Source: Clostridiales bacterium
Lineage (GTDB): Bacteria > Bacillota > Clostridia > Oscillospirales > Oscillospiraceae
NCBI GenBank assembly: GCA_012719035.1
Contig: JAAYBD010000010.1
Location: 1-47,532, forward strand
Direction of reading: 5' to 3'
DNA length: 47,532 nt
Part shown: one piece after another, positions 35,494 through 44,368 of the stretch
Layout of the letters: each line of letters starts with the position of its first letter
Position numbering within the stretch: the stretch's first letter is position 1
Notes under the pieces: generated by a model
What the model was told of the DNA's origin: nothing
Seen by the model: only the letters and a program-made list of their open reading frames with translations
The model's database searches: none
Position numbers and translations under genes: made by a program

Positions 35494-36969
35494 TTATTTT
35501 TCTGCGCAAATAATGAAAGTTTCGATATCCTCCTGTGTTTCCTGAATGTTTTTTTCAGTGATGATACGGAAACCTGCATCCTTCAGCATACTTTTGTCCC
35601 ATTCCGGTCTGTCAACGAAGGACAGAGGAAGACTTTCCGCCAGCTTGTCCATAGAGGAGGCTCCCGGATGCTTTATCCCATAAAACAAGTTTATATTGTC
35701 CGGCAGGCGATGACTCCATTTCTCCGCATACTCGCTCTTTGTTCTCTCGTCTTTATAGTGAAGATAGCGATTTTTATCCTCAATAATTATTCTCCCGCCC
35801 GGTTTCAGAACCCGATGCCATTCTTGAATGGCTTTCTCCGGATACGGCATAAGCCATGCGATGTTCCTGCAGAGAACAACATCAAATTTTCCGGTTTCAA
35901 ACGGCAGGTGATCTGCATCCGAAAGCACAAGAGTCAGCGCTACCCCGTTTTCACTGGAGCAAAAATCCGCTTCGTCCAGCATATGTGCTGAGAAATCTAC
36001 ACCGGTCACATCATATCCCTTTTTGGCAAGCATTACCGCCAGTTCGCCGGCTCCGATACCGACATCTAATATTTTACTCGTATTCTGCGGAAAAAGTTCG
36101 ATTATAGGCTCACATGGTATGTTTCCTTTTTGCAGTTTCCGCATAGCACCTACTCCGCAGGCGGGTGCATATCCGTCCCAGAATTCCAGCAGTTCCTGCC
36201 TGAGTGCTTCGTCTTGAGTGGGTTTTGTTCCTCTGACCATAAACTTTGCCGCCGACCCGTAAAGCATTGTATCAATATCATCCAACTCAATGCGCGGTCC
36301 TAAATCCTCATCGGATACAATATCCTTAAAGCCAAGCTTCCACATGGCTGCCCTGTCCCAAAGCGGACGCTGAATCCCGATCATGGGAAGTGATTTCCAA
36401 TATTCGTCCTTCCGGTACAGGGCGAATCGTGGTGGCAGATTCCCGTATTTTTTTCTATACTGCCGTATTCCGCTGCAGAACTTTTCTCTTATGTTTTCGT
36501 CAAAATTGTGCATATACCAGTTTGCGTCGAAGATGAGAAGCCGCCCGCCGGGTTTAAGTACTCTTTTCCATTCTTCGTAAGCCTTCATAGGCTCCAGCAA
36601 TGTCCAGCTCACATTCCTGCTGACAAGCAGATCAAAGCTCTCGTCCGGAAAGTCCAGCTTGTGCATATCCATTTGAACAAACTCGGGCGATACAGCTTCC
36701 TGTTTTGCGTTGCTTCGCGCCTCCTCCAGCATAGCCTCTGTGCAGTCAATACCGGTCACCTTATGCCCTTCCTGCGCAAGGATAATGGCAAAGAAGCCCG
36801 GTCCCGTACCTATATCCAGCACGTTGAGACATTCCTTTTCGGGCGAATTTTCTAAGATTAGCTCTGTCCAAACTTTCCGCTCCTTGTGCCGTAATTCAGA
36901 CTGCACGTTTTCACTGTATCCCTTAGCGGAATCGTTCCAAAATTCTTCCGTTTTTTTGATAAGCTCCAT
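35494..36969 (-). CDS. Tandem-duplicated SAM-dependent methyltransferase
   Basis: 491 residues made of two class I methyltransferase domains. Domain 1: motif I LDIGTGPGFF at 51-60, then RNVSWTLLEP and EEWKRVLKPGGRLLIFD. Domain 2: motif I LDVGIGAGEL at 301-310, then RNIAWLMPYP and QEWHRVLKPGGRIIIED. Even the C-terminal RPLWDRAAMWKLGF and RPEWDKSMLKDAGF segments correspond, so the gene arose by internal duplication. Both domains keep the SAM-binding glycines. It is the last gene of an operon with a complete FecBCD-type transporter, 11 bp after the ATPase gene, with site GGGGGAGG. The substrate is unknown; a metallophore or corrinoid-related compound is suggested by context only. Confidence 0.85.
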   Translation of the reverse strand: MELIKKTEEFWNDSAKGYSENVQSELRHKERKVWTELILENSPEKECLNVLDIGTGPGFFAIILAQEGHKVTGIDCTEAMLEEARSNAKQEAVSPEFVQMDMHKLDFPDESFDLLVSRNVSWTLLEPMKAYEEWKRVLKPGGRLLIFDANWYMHNFDENIREKFCSGIRQYRKKYGNLPPRFALYRKDEYWKSLPMIGIQRPLWDRAAMWKLGFKDIVSDEDLGPRIELDDIDTMLYGSAAKFMVRGTKPTQDEALRQELLEFWDGYAPACGVGAMRKLQKGNIPCEPIIELFPQNTSKILDVGIGAGELAVMLAKKGYDVTGVDFSAHMLDEADFCSSENGVALTLVLSDADHLPFETGKFDVVLCRNIAWLMPYPEKAIQEWHRVLKPGGRIIIEDKNRYLHYKDERTKSEYAEKWSHRLPDNINLFYGIKHPGASSMDKLAESLPLSFVDRPEWDKSMLKDAGFRIITEKNIQETQEDIETFIICAEK

Positions 36970-36980
36970 ATGTCCTCCCC

Positions 36981-37748
36981 CTATTTGTACGGCGATATCG
37001 GGACAATGGTGCTAAAACCCTCGTCCGTTTCATAGAACTTGACATTCATATGATACACGTCTTTGAACATCTGATGATTCAGCACATCCTTTGGATGACC
37101 CTGATCATATATTTTTCCGTCATTGATAATAATAAGTTTGTCTGAAAAACGTTCCAGCAGGTTCTGATCATGCAGGACCATAACAGTTGTGAATTTCTTC
37201 TCCCTTGTCAGCCTCTGGATTAGGTCTAAAATTTTAAAGGTGTACCTCATGTCAAGATTATTGGTGGGTTCATCCAGTATCAGAATTTCAGGCTCACGTA
37301 TCAGAGCCTGTCCTATAAAAACCATCTGTGCCTGTCCGCCGCTTAACTGCGTCATTTTTCGGTTTGCAAATTGCTCAATATTCAGAAATTTCAGAGTGGA
37401 CCATACTCTTTCCACCTCTTCTTGCGGCACATGATAGTTTAAACTGTTCACTCTTCCCAGAAGCACAATTTCAAACACATTGATATCTGCATCGATGTTG
37501 TGGAACTGTGACAGATAGCTGATTTTTTTCGACAACTCTTTTCTTGTGTACTGATCCCGGTTTTTCCCGCATATGTAGACTTCACCGCTTCCCTGCAGAA
37601 TACCGCAGATGTTTTTCAGCAAGGTCGATTTTCCGGTTCCGTTCGATCCGGCGATAACGGTGACCTCCCCGGGATTTGCGGTCATGCTGACATTCTCCAA
37701 AATCTTGTTTTGGCCAAAACTATAACTTATGTTCTCGGCTTTAATCAT
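36981..37748 (-). CDS. FecE-like ABC transporter ATPase (system 2)
   Basis: 255 residues. Walker A GSNGTGKST (about 35-43), signature LSGGQAQM, Walker B ILILDEPTNNLD. It energises metal-chelate uptake with the two upstream genes. The ATG at 37748 overlaps the permease stop by 8 bp and has AAGGTGG five bases before it; a GTG three codons upstream is less likely. Confidence 0.92.
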   Translation of the reverse strand: MIKAENISYSFGQNKILENVSMTANPGEVTVIAGSNGTGKSTLLKNICGILQGSGEVYICGKNRDQYTRKELSKKISYLSQFHNIDADINVFEIVLLGRVNSLNYHVPQEEVERVWSTLKFLNIEQFANRKMTQLSGGQAQMVFIGQALIREPEILILDEPTNNLDMRYTFKILDLIQRLTREKKFTTVMVLHDQNLLERFSDKLIIINDGKIYDQGHPKDVLNHQMFKDVYHMNVKFYETDEGFSTIVPISPYK

Positions 37749-38799
37749 TTGACCCACCTTCTAAGCTATTCTTTTTTGAGAAAATGAAGGCAAAGAAGAA
37801 AGGAGCACCAAACAGTGAAGTTATAATTCCGATCGGGAAGACTGTTCCGGGAATAATGATTTTGCTTATTAGTGAAGCTCCGGACAGCACGATTGCGCCA
37901 AAAAGGGCAGATGCCGGCAAATAGTAGCGCTGATCTTCGCCCACAACCAACCTTGCCATATGAGGACCGACAAGACCGATAAAGCCAATCGTACCGATAA
38001 AACTGATTGCCACGCCCGTAATTACCGAAACGACCAGAAGTGACTTATACCGAAGTTTTTTCACATCGATTCCCAGACTCATTGCATTGTCTTCTCCTAA
38101 CTTCAGCGCCGTCATTTCCCAAGCAGAGCTAATCATTACCGGTATCCCCGCCAAAAGCACGCAGAGAGTAATCGTCACGGAAGTCCAGTCCGACCGCGAC
38201 AGGCTTCCCAAAAGCCAAAACACTATGTTCTGGCTTTGTTCGGGAGTGGCGCTGTATTGAAGAAGGGCTTGCAGAGCCTGAAATAGGAAAGAAAGACCTA
38301 TGCCGCCCAGCACCATCGTATCCGGTCTCGAGCTAAAACGCCTGCCGAACATAAAGATCAGAATACACGCAAGAAACGTAAAGACAAATGACATAAACGG
38401 AACAAGATATATCCCGATATTCAATATCGATGAGAGACCTGTAACGATTGAAACAGATGCTCCCAATCCCGCCGCCGAGGACAGTCCGAGCGTATACGGA
38501 CTTGCCAGCTTGTTGTTCAGTATCGTCTGCATAATCCCGCCGCTGAAGCCCAGGGCGGCCCCCGCCAGCACCGCCATGCACGATCTTGGCAAACGGATTT
38601 CATTAATGATGACCTGCGTTGTCATATCCAGCGAATCTCTCTGAAATATGGCCTGAAGAATCATGCTCAAGGGCATCAGCTCCTGCCCCATCGATATGTC
38701 GAACAAGAAAATGACCGCTAAACAGAGCATGCCGATTACTATCAGAAAATATCTTCTCTTCTCATCTTTTTTGTAGTCGTAGTCTATCTGTTTATCCAT
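37741..38799 (-). CDS. FecCD-family ABC permease (system 2)
   Basis: 352 residues, about nine to ten transmembrane helices. Motifs: RLPRSCMAVLAGAALGFSGGIMQ, LASPYTLGLSSAAGLGA and GLVGPHMARLVVG. The start at 38799 (MDKQIDYDYK) follows AAGGGCAAGGG; an upstream TTG would overlap the binding-protein gene without a good site. Confidence 0.92.
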   Translation of the reverse strand: MDKQIDYDYKKDEKRRYFLIVIGMLCLAVIFLFDISMGQELMPLSMILQAIFQRDSLDMTTQVIINEIRLPRSCMAVLAGAALGFSGGIMQTILNNKLASPYTLGLSSAAGLGASVSIVTGLSSILNIGIYLVPFMSFVFTFLACILIFMFGRRFSSRPDTMVLGGIGLSFLFQALQALLQYSATPEQSQNIVFWLLGSLSRSDWTSVTITLCVLLAGIPVMISSAWEMTALKLGEDNAMSLGIDVKKLRYKSLLVVSVITGVAISFIGTIGFIGLVGPHMARLVVGEDQRYYLPASALFGAIVLSGASLISKIIIPGTVFPIGIITSLFGAPFFFAFIFSKKNSLEGGSND

Positions 38800-38821
38800 T
38801 GCAACAAGCCCTTGCCCTTTG

Positions 38822-40039
38822 TTACTGCTCAACTCTTGTCATCCAAACACCCTCTAAATCAAATGGCATGAATTGGTCGAAATACTCGTAAAGATCCTCT
38901 AAAGGTTCGATATCCTTAAATTCGTCCGGATAGATTGCTTTAGCAATAAACTCAAGGGAGACAAAATCAAACATCTCACAGCCTAATGAATGATAGATTG
39001 CGTAAACCTGATTATTTTTTACGGCCTGCAGCTGATCCCAGCCTTTTCTGGACATAAATTCTTTGAGCTGCTGCTGGGTTTCCGCTTCTGTTGCCTTATA
39101 CCCCATTCTCAGGGAAGTAGGCGCTTTGACCCAGTACGCACCCGAGAAGATGATGTATTCGGGATCCTCGCGGAGAAGATATTCAAGGTCTATATTTCCG
39201 TATTTTGAAACCTTGCCCTCGCTTATATTGTTTCCGCCTGCCTTGTCGGTCATCAGTCCCCATTGCGTCGTATTGGAGTATGTATATCCGTATTCATCGA
39301 CCCCCAGAGCCGCACATTCAAAATATACCTTAGGACGGGAGCCTCTTTCTTCAACGATGTCCTTGACTCGATTTTCGATCTCGTTTCGTTTCCCTATGCA
39401 GTAGTCAACAAGCTCTTCTGCCCTGTCTGTTTTGTTGAAAATCTCGCCCAGCAGTCTTGTGCTTTTTTCTTGATTTTCCGTTGTTTCATCCACGTATTCC
39501 ACATACACATAAGGTATGCCCGCCTTATTTAGCTTGCTTGCAATTGTGGCTTCAACGGCTTCTTTTTCCTCTGCCGAGAAAATGCAGATATCGGGGTTTA
39601 TTTCGATTAGTTTTTCAACATTAAAACTTTCTCTGAAGATACTTCCGACATCGGCGATGCTATCCAGCTCAGGCAGATATTTAATGAAGTTTTCATACAT
39701 GTCGAGGTTATCGGTCTTCAGCCGATTATCCCATCCTGCAATGTAGTCAACAACATCCTCTCCAAGCAGCGCGCACATGGTCATAAACGCGCCGCCATGA
39801 CCAGCTGCAGTAATAACCGTATGTTTAATTTCTTTTTTTATCTCCACTTCCCGCCCGATAACGTCAACTACAGTCCTTGTGTCCGCATCTGTTTTTTCTC
39901 CCGCCGCTTCTTGGGATGGATTCCCGCCATTTTGCAAAGATTCGCCTTCCTTTTGAGCACAGCCGGTGAACATCCCTGCTGAAAGCAATAAAATCAGGCA
40001 GCAGCAAATTGCATTTCTATAAAACAAACTTTTTTTCAT
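38822..40039 (-). CDS. FecB/BtuF-like substrate-binding lipoprotein (system 2)
   Basis: 405 residues. Lipoprotein signal ending MFTGC, a low-complexity linker, then the binding fold (VVDVIGREVEIKKEIKHTV, LIEINPDICIFSAEE, EYIIFSGAYWV). It is longer than system 1's protein and only distantly like it. First gene of the operon, GAGGGG eight bases before the ATG, behind a leader of about 310 nt. Its ligand is unknown. Confidence 0.88.
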   Translation of the reverse strand: MKKSLFYRNAICCCLILLLSAGMFTGCAQKEGESLQNGGNPSQEAAGEKTDADTRTVVDVIGREVEIKKEIKHTVITAAGHGGAFMTMCALLGEDVVDYIAGWDNRLKTDNLDMYENFIKYLPELDSIADVGSIFRESFNVEKLIEINPDICIFSAEEKEAVEATIASKLNKAGIPYVYVEYVDETTENQEKSTRLLGEIFNKTDRAEELVDYCIGKRNEIENRVKDIVEERGSRPKVYFECAALGVDEYGYTYSNTTQWGLMTDKAGGNNISEGKVSKYGNIDLEYLLREDPEYIIFSGAYWVKAPTSLRMGYKATEAETQQQLKEFMSRKGWDQLQAVKNNQVYAIYHSLGCEMFDFVSLEFIAKAIYPDEFKDIEPLEDLYEYFDQFMPFDLEGVWMTRVEQ

Positions 40040-40214
40040 AGTATTTCCCCTCTGCTATTGTATTTTAACTTTGGTTGCCAAGAATAGCGTATTGCACATT
40101 AAAGAGTCAATGAGAACACCGCACCTTCCTGTTCTCCCCTCCGGCGAGCGCTCATAAATTGGATAAAAATTCACATTTATACAATGCCCTGCCCCTTAAA
40201 TAAGGGTCTGGATC

Positions 40215-40335
40215 AGTGCTGTCTCCCCGATTCGGCTAAAATCGACAACAATCTTAAATTACTACCGCAGATAACATTCTTCAACCCTCACCAGGGGATG
40301 TCACCGTTTCCATAATGGAAATGCCCGGCTGACAT
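40215..40335 (-). ncRNA. Structured operon leader, possible cobalamin-type riboswitch (weak)
   Basis: The minus-strand leader contains, in order, GGAAACGGTGACATCCCC, then GCGGTAGTAA, then a hairpin CGATT/AATCG running into GGGGAGACAGC. These echo the order of the conserved cobalamin-riboswitch boxes (GGTG-AAA-CC, CTGTAA, B12 box GGAGACC-GC), but each is imperfect. B12-family control of a BtuF/FecB-like transporter would make sense. Without a covariance search I regard it as a hint only. Confidence 0.25.
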
Positions 40336-40352
40336 TTCTTGTTCAATTTACT

Positions 40353-40381
40353 ATCTTATTTCTCTTGTATGGGTGTGTAAA
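40353..40381 (-). promoter_or_regulatory. Probable promoter of the system 2 transporter operon
   Basis: On the minus strand TTTACA (40376-40381), 17-bp spacer, TAAGAT (40353-40358). Transcription from here gives a leader of about 310 nt before the binding-protein gene. The rest of the 570-bp divergent region (to 40611) is non-coding; no clear operator for the LysR protein was found. Confidence 0.55.
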
Positions 40382-40611
40382 ACGATTAAATATTTATTAA
40401 ACCCCTCAAAATTGCATATTCTTCACACAAGAATCAAAATTCCGCCTCTTTATCCCGTCTAACATCGCCCCTCGTGATATTCCACATTGGAAACACAGTA
40501 CTGTGCTATTTTATTATTGCAAGCCTGCTTCCATACCCTTGCTTTTTAAGGTGTTGTTAATTCATGCATTTGTGATAAAATGCAGAAAAAAAGAAGATTG
40601 GGGAAATTCCG

Positions 40612-41519
40612 ATGGACACGAAACAACTGCAGTGTTTTGTTATAAGCGCAGATTACGGAAACATGAGGGTCGCTGCGGAAAAGCTGTTCATGACCCGCTC
40701 CAGCGTTAGCAAAAAAATCAAAGAGCTGGAGCTGGAAATCGGATGCGCCCTTCTGCTGCGGACCCCATCCGGCGTGGAGCTGACGAGAGAAGGCAGGGAG
40801 GTGTATGAACAAGCCGTTCAAATGCTAATCTCGGAAGAAAAAATCAAGCGTGTTCCCATAGAGGAAGATACGTTCTGGCTCCGTGTGTCAACCAGTTACA
40901 GCCACACAATGGCGACGATCTGTGCGGATTTTTTACAGCTTGACAAAAGCAGCAAGTATAGGCTTCTGTATAGGGAGGGGTCTGTCGAGCAAGTCATCCA
41001 CGATGTTTATATGCACAAAACAGACATTGGCTTTGTCCTCGTTGCACAAAGGCAATTCAATATGTTTTTGCAGTCTCTAAAAAAGAGCCGCATACAATTC
41101 ACCGAACTCCAAACTTTGCATATGTCTTATCCAACAGCAAAAACCTTAGATGGTCAAAAGCATCAAGTATTGCGGATATGCTGAAACGAGCCAAGCTTGT
41201 TTCCTACGAAGAAGACTATTTTTCTTTGACCAACTATATTCAGCCGATTGACTCTGATATCGAAAAAGCATACAAAGATAGGACAAAAGTGCTGACAAAC
41301 AGCTCAAATTTGACAAGGTGCCTGCTCGAAAACTATGACTATTCCGCAATTACGGCAAACTTCTGTGATGATGAGGTTAATCGTCAGGGATATGTCGAGC
41401 GGCATAGAATGCTCAGCGATAGTGACCAGCTGGTTTTCGGCTATATTTTCAGATCAGACAGTCCTCTGGAGCCGGCATATCAGCAGCTTCTGGACTTTAT
41501 GCTAAACTCTATAAAATGA
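40612..41519 (+). pseudogene. LysR-family regulator, frameshifted
   Basis: The first frame (40612-41184) encodes the winged helix-turn-helix (MDTKQLQCFVISADYGNMRVAAEKL, then SSVSKKIKELELEIG) and half of the sensor domain. LysR-like sequence then moves to another frame. That frame reads NSKNLRWSKASSIADMLKRA from 41133 on and continues to 41519. Together they make about 300 residues, the normal LysR length. One missing base near 41131-41133 explains it. GGGGAAA precedes the ATG. It is divergent from the system 2 transporter operon and was probably its regulator. A sequencing error cannot be excluded. Confidence 0.8.
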
Positions 41520-41669
41520 CTTGTCAGAATTGAAAAAATCTTTGAATATCATGGTTTTGCAAAACAAGCTCAGTCCCAATTTACAATATTAGATATATAT
41601 TTTAATGCCGTCTGCGCAGTTTGCTTTTATCCCTATTTACTGATGTATCGCGGCAGAATGGAGGCTATC

Positions 41670-42221
41670 ATGAAACAAGCAAAAATACTGGGTTTTTCTC
41701 TAATGGTTCTTGCAATACTATTTGCAGGCGGTTGTGCTAATTCATCTGTGCAGGAAAGCGACCCACCAAATTCGTCCGAGCCAATCTCCCCTCCTCCAAC
41801 CGAGAAGGTTTTACAAAGCCCGGAAGCTTCTGATTCTGTAAGCGGCGAGGTTTGTGTCAGCGTCGACTACGCATCGGACGAAATTTTAGACAAATATGAT
41901 TCTTACGATGAATATGTTGAACCTGAAGATTCAAGTTATCAGGTTAAGGTTATTTTCACTACAAGTGCTCCGGTAAAAGATTTTAAATTTTTAGAAGGTA
42001 GTTTTGTAGGCGGAGAAGACAATAACCTTAGTTTCAACGCAAGCAATGTTTTGTATTCAATAGATGAATTATCGCCCGAAAAGCCCCTTGTAATCGGAAC
42101 CGTTTTTCATGGGGATTTCCCAACAAGAGGGATATCATTTGTAGACGAAAGTAATACAACGAGGTATTTCACTTTAATGATGAGCGGCAAGGATGGCTCA
42201 CTTTTCCTCGGTGAATTCTAA
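41670..42221 (+). CDS. Hypothetical lipoprotein
   Basis: 183 residues. Lipoprotein signal with LFAGGC, then a Ser/Pro-rich linker and a small acidic domain (SVDYASDEILDKYDSYDEYV...). I do not recognise a family. GGAGG sits five bases before the ATG at 41670, which I prefer to the start nine codons upstream. Confidence 0.65.
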   Translation: MKQAKILGFSLMVLAILFAGGCANSSVQESDPPNSSEPISPPPTEKVLQSPEASDSVSGEVCVSVDYASDEILDKYDSYDEYVEPEDSSYQVKVIFTTSAPVKDFKFLEGSFVGGEDNNLSFNASNVLYSIDELSPEKPLVIGTVFHGDFPTRGISFVDESNTTRYFTLMMSGKDGSLFLGEF

Positions 42222-42674
42222 TTTTAAGAAAAACTCCTTGGAATATTTTGATTCTTTACCATTTCTGTTAGTTGATGCTGAACGTAAATAGGGCTTTCAG
42301 CGCAAAGCAAAAAGCCCCAATCAGCCAAACAAAAGAAAAACAAATCAGCAAAGGCAGAATCGAGTTTGAATCGATTCTGCCTGATTTTATGTCCTTAAAT
42401 TTAGGGATGCAGCAAATGATTTTTCGCTTCCTTTTGGGCATTGTAATTTTATTTGCCTGTATTTCTCCGTATCAATTTAATGTTAATGAAAAAGAAAGCC
42501 GCGGAAAACAACTTCCTAAGAATTAATGAATCCTTTATATCCACCGCAATCCGCTCCCAAGTCTTGAAGTTTATATGCCGTTCAGCCGTTAGTATCCGCA
42601 GTGTACAATCCGGTACGGCAGTAATCTCATTAAATGTCTCCAATTCGGATTTGTACCCCCCTGAAAAATAACAG
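42222..42674. other. Intergenic region with hairpins, no supported gene
   Basis: About 450 bp after the lipoprotein gene. It contains a hairpin GGGCTTT...AAAGCCC (42291-42317) without a T tail and a strong one, GGCAGAATCGA (42353-42363) with TCGATTCTGCC (42371-42381), followed by TGATTTTA, which may terminate the lipoprotein transcript. Open frames on both strands here lack ribosome binding sites. Confidence 0.5.
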
Positions 42675-42703
42675 TTGACTTTTCTTGTCCCAAGCCTTAT
42701 AAT
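42675..42703 (+). promoter_or_regulatory. Promoter of the cold-shock gene
   Basis: TTGACT (42675-42680), 17-bp spacer, TATAAT (42698-42703). It predicts a 5' leader of about 110 nt, as is usual for cspA-type genes. Confidence 0.85.
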
Positions 42704-42736
42704 GAAATTGTATTTCGAATGTATGATTATTTGTTT

Positions 42737-42822
42737 CACAGGTTTTTGTCATTTCGTTCTGACAAATTTACCTGTGTTTTTATTTTATATTGCCGAAATA
42801 ACATCTTAAAGGGGGTACCTGT
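42737..42822 (+). promoter_or_regulatory. Attenuator-like leader of the cold-shock gene
   Basis: CACAGGT (42737-42743) plus TTTGTCA pairs with TGACAAA (42760-42766) plus ACCTGTG (42770-42776), and a T-rich run follows: a complete intrinsic terminator inside the leader, before the gene. The same ACAGGT can instead pair with ACCTGT at 42817-42822, which lies between the ribosome binding site (AAAGGGGG, 42808-42815) and the ATG. Two exclusive structures are therefore possible. Confidence 0.55.
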
Positions 42823-43044
42823 ATGAATAGCGGTACTGTAAAATGGTTCAATAGTGAAAAGGGTTTCGGCTTTATATCAAATGACAATGGCAGCGGAGAT
42901 GTGTTCGTTCATTTTTCTTCGATAATCTCAGCTTCATCATATGGCCGCAAGAATTTAGAAGAGGGACAAAAGGTTACTTTTGACACCGAAACTGATCCTA
43001 AAGACTCCCGTAAGCTTCGCGCAGTCAATGTCTGTGCAGCATAG
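42823..43044 (+). CDS. Cold-shock-domain RNA chaperone
   Basis: 73 residues, a single cold-shock domain. RNP1 KGFGFI (13-18) and RNP2 VFVHF (27-31) are intact, starting from [15 protein letters not shown]. It melts mRNA structure in the cold or during growth shifts. Own promoter, structured leader and terminator. Confidence 0.95.
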   Translation: MNSGTVKWFNSEKGFGFISNDNGSGDVFVHFSSIISASSYGRKNLEEGQKVTFDTETDPKDSRKLRAVNVCAA

Positions 43045-43058
43045 TTAATAGCCTTTCA

Positions 43059-43090
43059 AAAAACCGCCCTGTTTAGGGCGGTTTTTTATT
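43059..43090 (+). terminator. Terminator of the cold-shock gene
   Basis: AAAACCGCCCT and AGGGCGGTTTT around GTTT, followed by more T residues. Confidence 0.92.
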
Positions 43091-43221
43091 TTCCGTTAAG
43101 CCAAAAAACTTCTCCGACTCCTTATGTTATAAGCAGCCGAAGTAAGGCAGCTGTTTTCCGTTCCCGCGCTCAAATATATAATTTCTTTCATTTTGGGGAT
43201 TCTACGTATGAGGTGATAATT

Positions 43222-43353
43222 GTGGCAAAACAAGGCATGAAACGTCCTGAAGTAACGCATACCAAACCCCGCAATGAGCAGCCGCCCGTACCGGAGCTTC
43301 AAGGTCCTGCAAAGCACTCTAAGCAGAAGGCAAAGCCAATAACAGAAAAATAG
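43222..43353 (+). CDS. Small basic conserved-looking protein (43 residues)
   Basis: The GTG start at 43222 follows GAGGTGA. The product begins MAKQGMKRPEVTHTKPRNE and is Pro/Lys rich without hydrophobic segments; I associate this type with short uncharacterised proteins of Clostridia. A strong terminator follows at once. Function unknown. Confidence 0.6.
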   Translation: MAKQGMKRPEVTHTKPRNEQPPVPELQGPAKHSKQKAKPITEK

Positions 43354-43369
43354 GCAATTATATCTACAC

Positions 43370-43395
43370 GACCCTGCCTCGGCAGGGTCTTTTTT
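43370..43395 (+). terminator. Terminator after the 43-residue gene
   Basis: GACCCTGCC and GGCAGGGTC with a two-base turn (TC), then six T residues. Confidence 0.88.
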
Positions 43396-43848
43396 ACTCC
43401 TACTTTTACTGCCCTAACAATCCCGTCAGTGTTTATTGACGGTTCCTTCCAAAAAATTGCTGCTTCTTATGCTGCATAGTTGTCTGCCTTTTTGTCTCCC
43501 ATAAGCAGCTTCGTTTATTCTCATATCTCTGCTCTGCGCTTTCCGCACCATTGAAGCAAATCATCATACTTGTTTTAAGTAAAAAAGCCGGATTAAATCT
43601 ATGCATCGTTATTGTACAGGAAAAACCGCCGCATTCTCTGAACGCGCAGACAAAGGGGCGGTTTGTTTTTTCAATTCAGCAATACAGGTGTGCCATATAG
43701 CAATCTTCCGTTCTTGAAGATGCTCTGTTATAATGATATAATTATGAAAAATTTTCGGGCAGACACGTTCATTGGGACTTTCACGTCTTTGAGCGGTAAG
43801 CTCAAAAATATGATGTATAGTGATAAAGATGATTGGCGGTGACAAGGC
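43396..43848. other. Intergenic region, hairpins only
   Basis: About 450 bp with no supported gene. It contains CCGTCA/TGACGG (43423-43442), an interrupted repeat around GCTGCTT/AAGCAGC (about 43460-43508), and a terminator-like hairpin AAACCGCC (43623-43630) with GGCGGTTT (43657-43664) followed by GTTTTTT. A TATAAT at 43729-43734 with a poor -35 may serve the next gene. A small RNA ending at 43670 is possible but unproven. Confidence 0.4.
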
Positions 43849-44292
43849 ATGGAACACCAAGTTTATAAACGGCAATCTATAAAAGTTTGCCGGCTAACTG
43901 CTTTTTTATTAATAGGGATGCTCTTGTTGACCTCATGCAGTCAAAATAATATCAATAAGGCTATTGAGGTTGCTAAGAACTGCTTAACAGAAAACCCCGA
44001 CGGCATAGAACCGGATGAAATGTTCTACATTCACACCCTGATAAACGAAGACAACAGCATATACAAGGTAGTGTATGGTTCGTATTCAATCCCCTCATCG
44101 CTGTGGAGCGGTGTAGTTGTAATTGATGCTGAAACTTTTGAACCTGTCGATGTTTACACAAATACACGTTTATATAATTACCTATCTCCTGAGGATATTG
44201 TACAATTCACTTTAAAAATCGAATCCGAATCAAATGCAGACGGTACTGATACCGTTATTCATTCTAACAAAAAGCTTTTGAAGGATAAATAA
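43849..44292 (+). CDS. Hypothetical small lipoprotein
   Basis: 147 residues. Basic N-terminus, hydrophobic stretch and lipobox LLTSC (near residue 30), then a small domain with no motif I recognise (YIHTLINEDNSIYKVVYGSY). Its ribosome binding site is weak. A hairpin CGGCGCCTTT/AAAGGCGCCG (44302-44325) follows. Confidence 0.6.
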   Translation: MEHQVYKRQSIKVCRLTAFLLIGMLLLTSCSQNNINKAIEVAKNCLTENPDGIEPDEMFYIHTLINEDNSIYKVVYGSYSIPSSLWSGVVVIDAETFEPVDVYTNTRLYNYLSPEDIVQFTLKIESESNADGTDTVIHSNKKLLKDK

Positions 44293-44301
44293 TCGTATTG
44301 C

Positions 44302-44325
44302 CGGCGCCTTTGCAAAAAGGCGCCG
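44302..44325. terminator. GC-rich hairpin between convergent genes
   Basis: CGGCGCCTTT pairs perfectly with AAAGGCGCCG around GCAA. It lacks a T tail, so it is a weak terminator candidate serving either direction. Confidence 0.45.
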
Positions 44326-44368
44326 TAATGCTCCTGCCGATTTCAGAGCTCAGTTAAAATGCTGCGTC

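Noticed and set aside
42449-42739. Minus-strand frame of 96 codons upstream of the cold-shock gene
   Set aside because: It overlaps the consensus promoter of the cold-shock gene, lacks a ribosome binding site, and has an unremarkable product.
43609-43875. Minus-strand frame of 88 codons before the second lipoprotein
   Set aside because: No ribosome binding site; it overlaps a terminator-like hairpin and the start of the lipoprotein gene.
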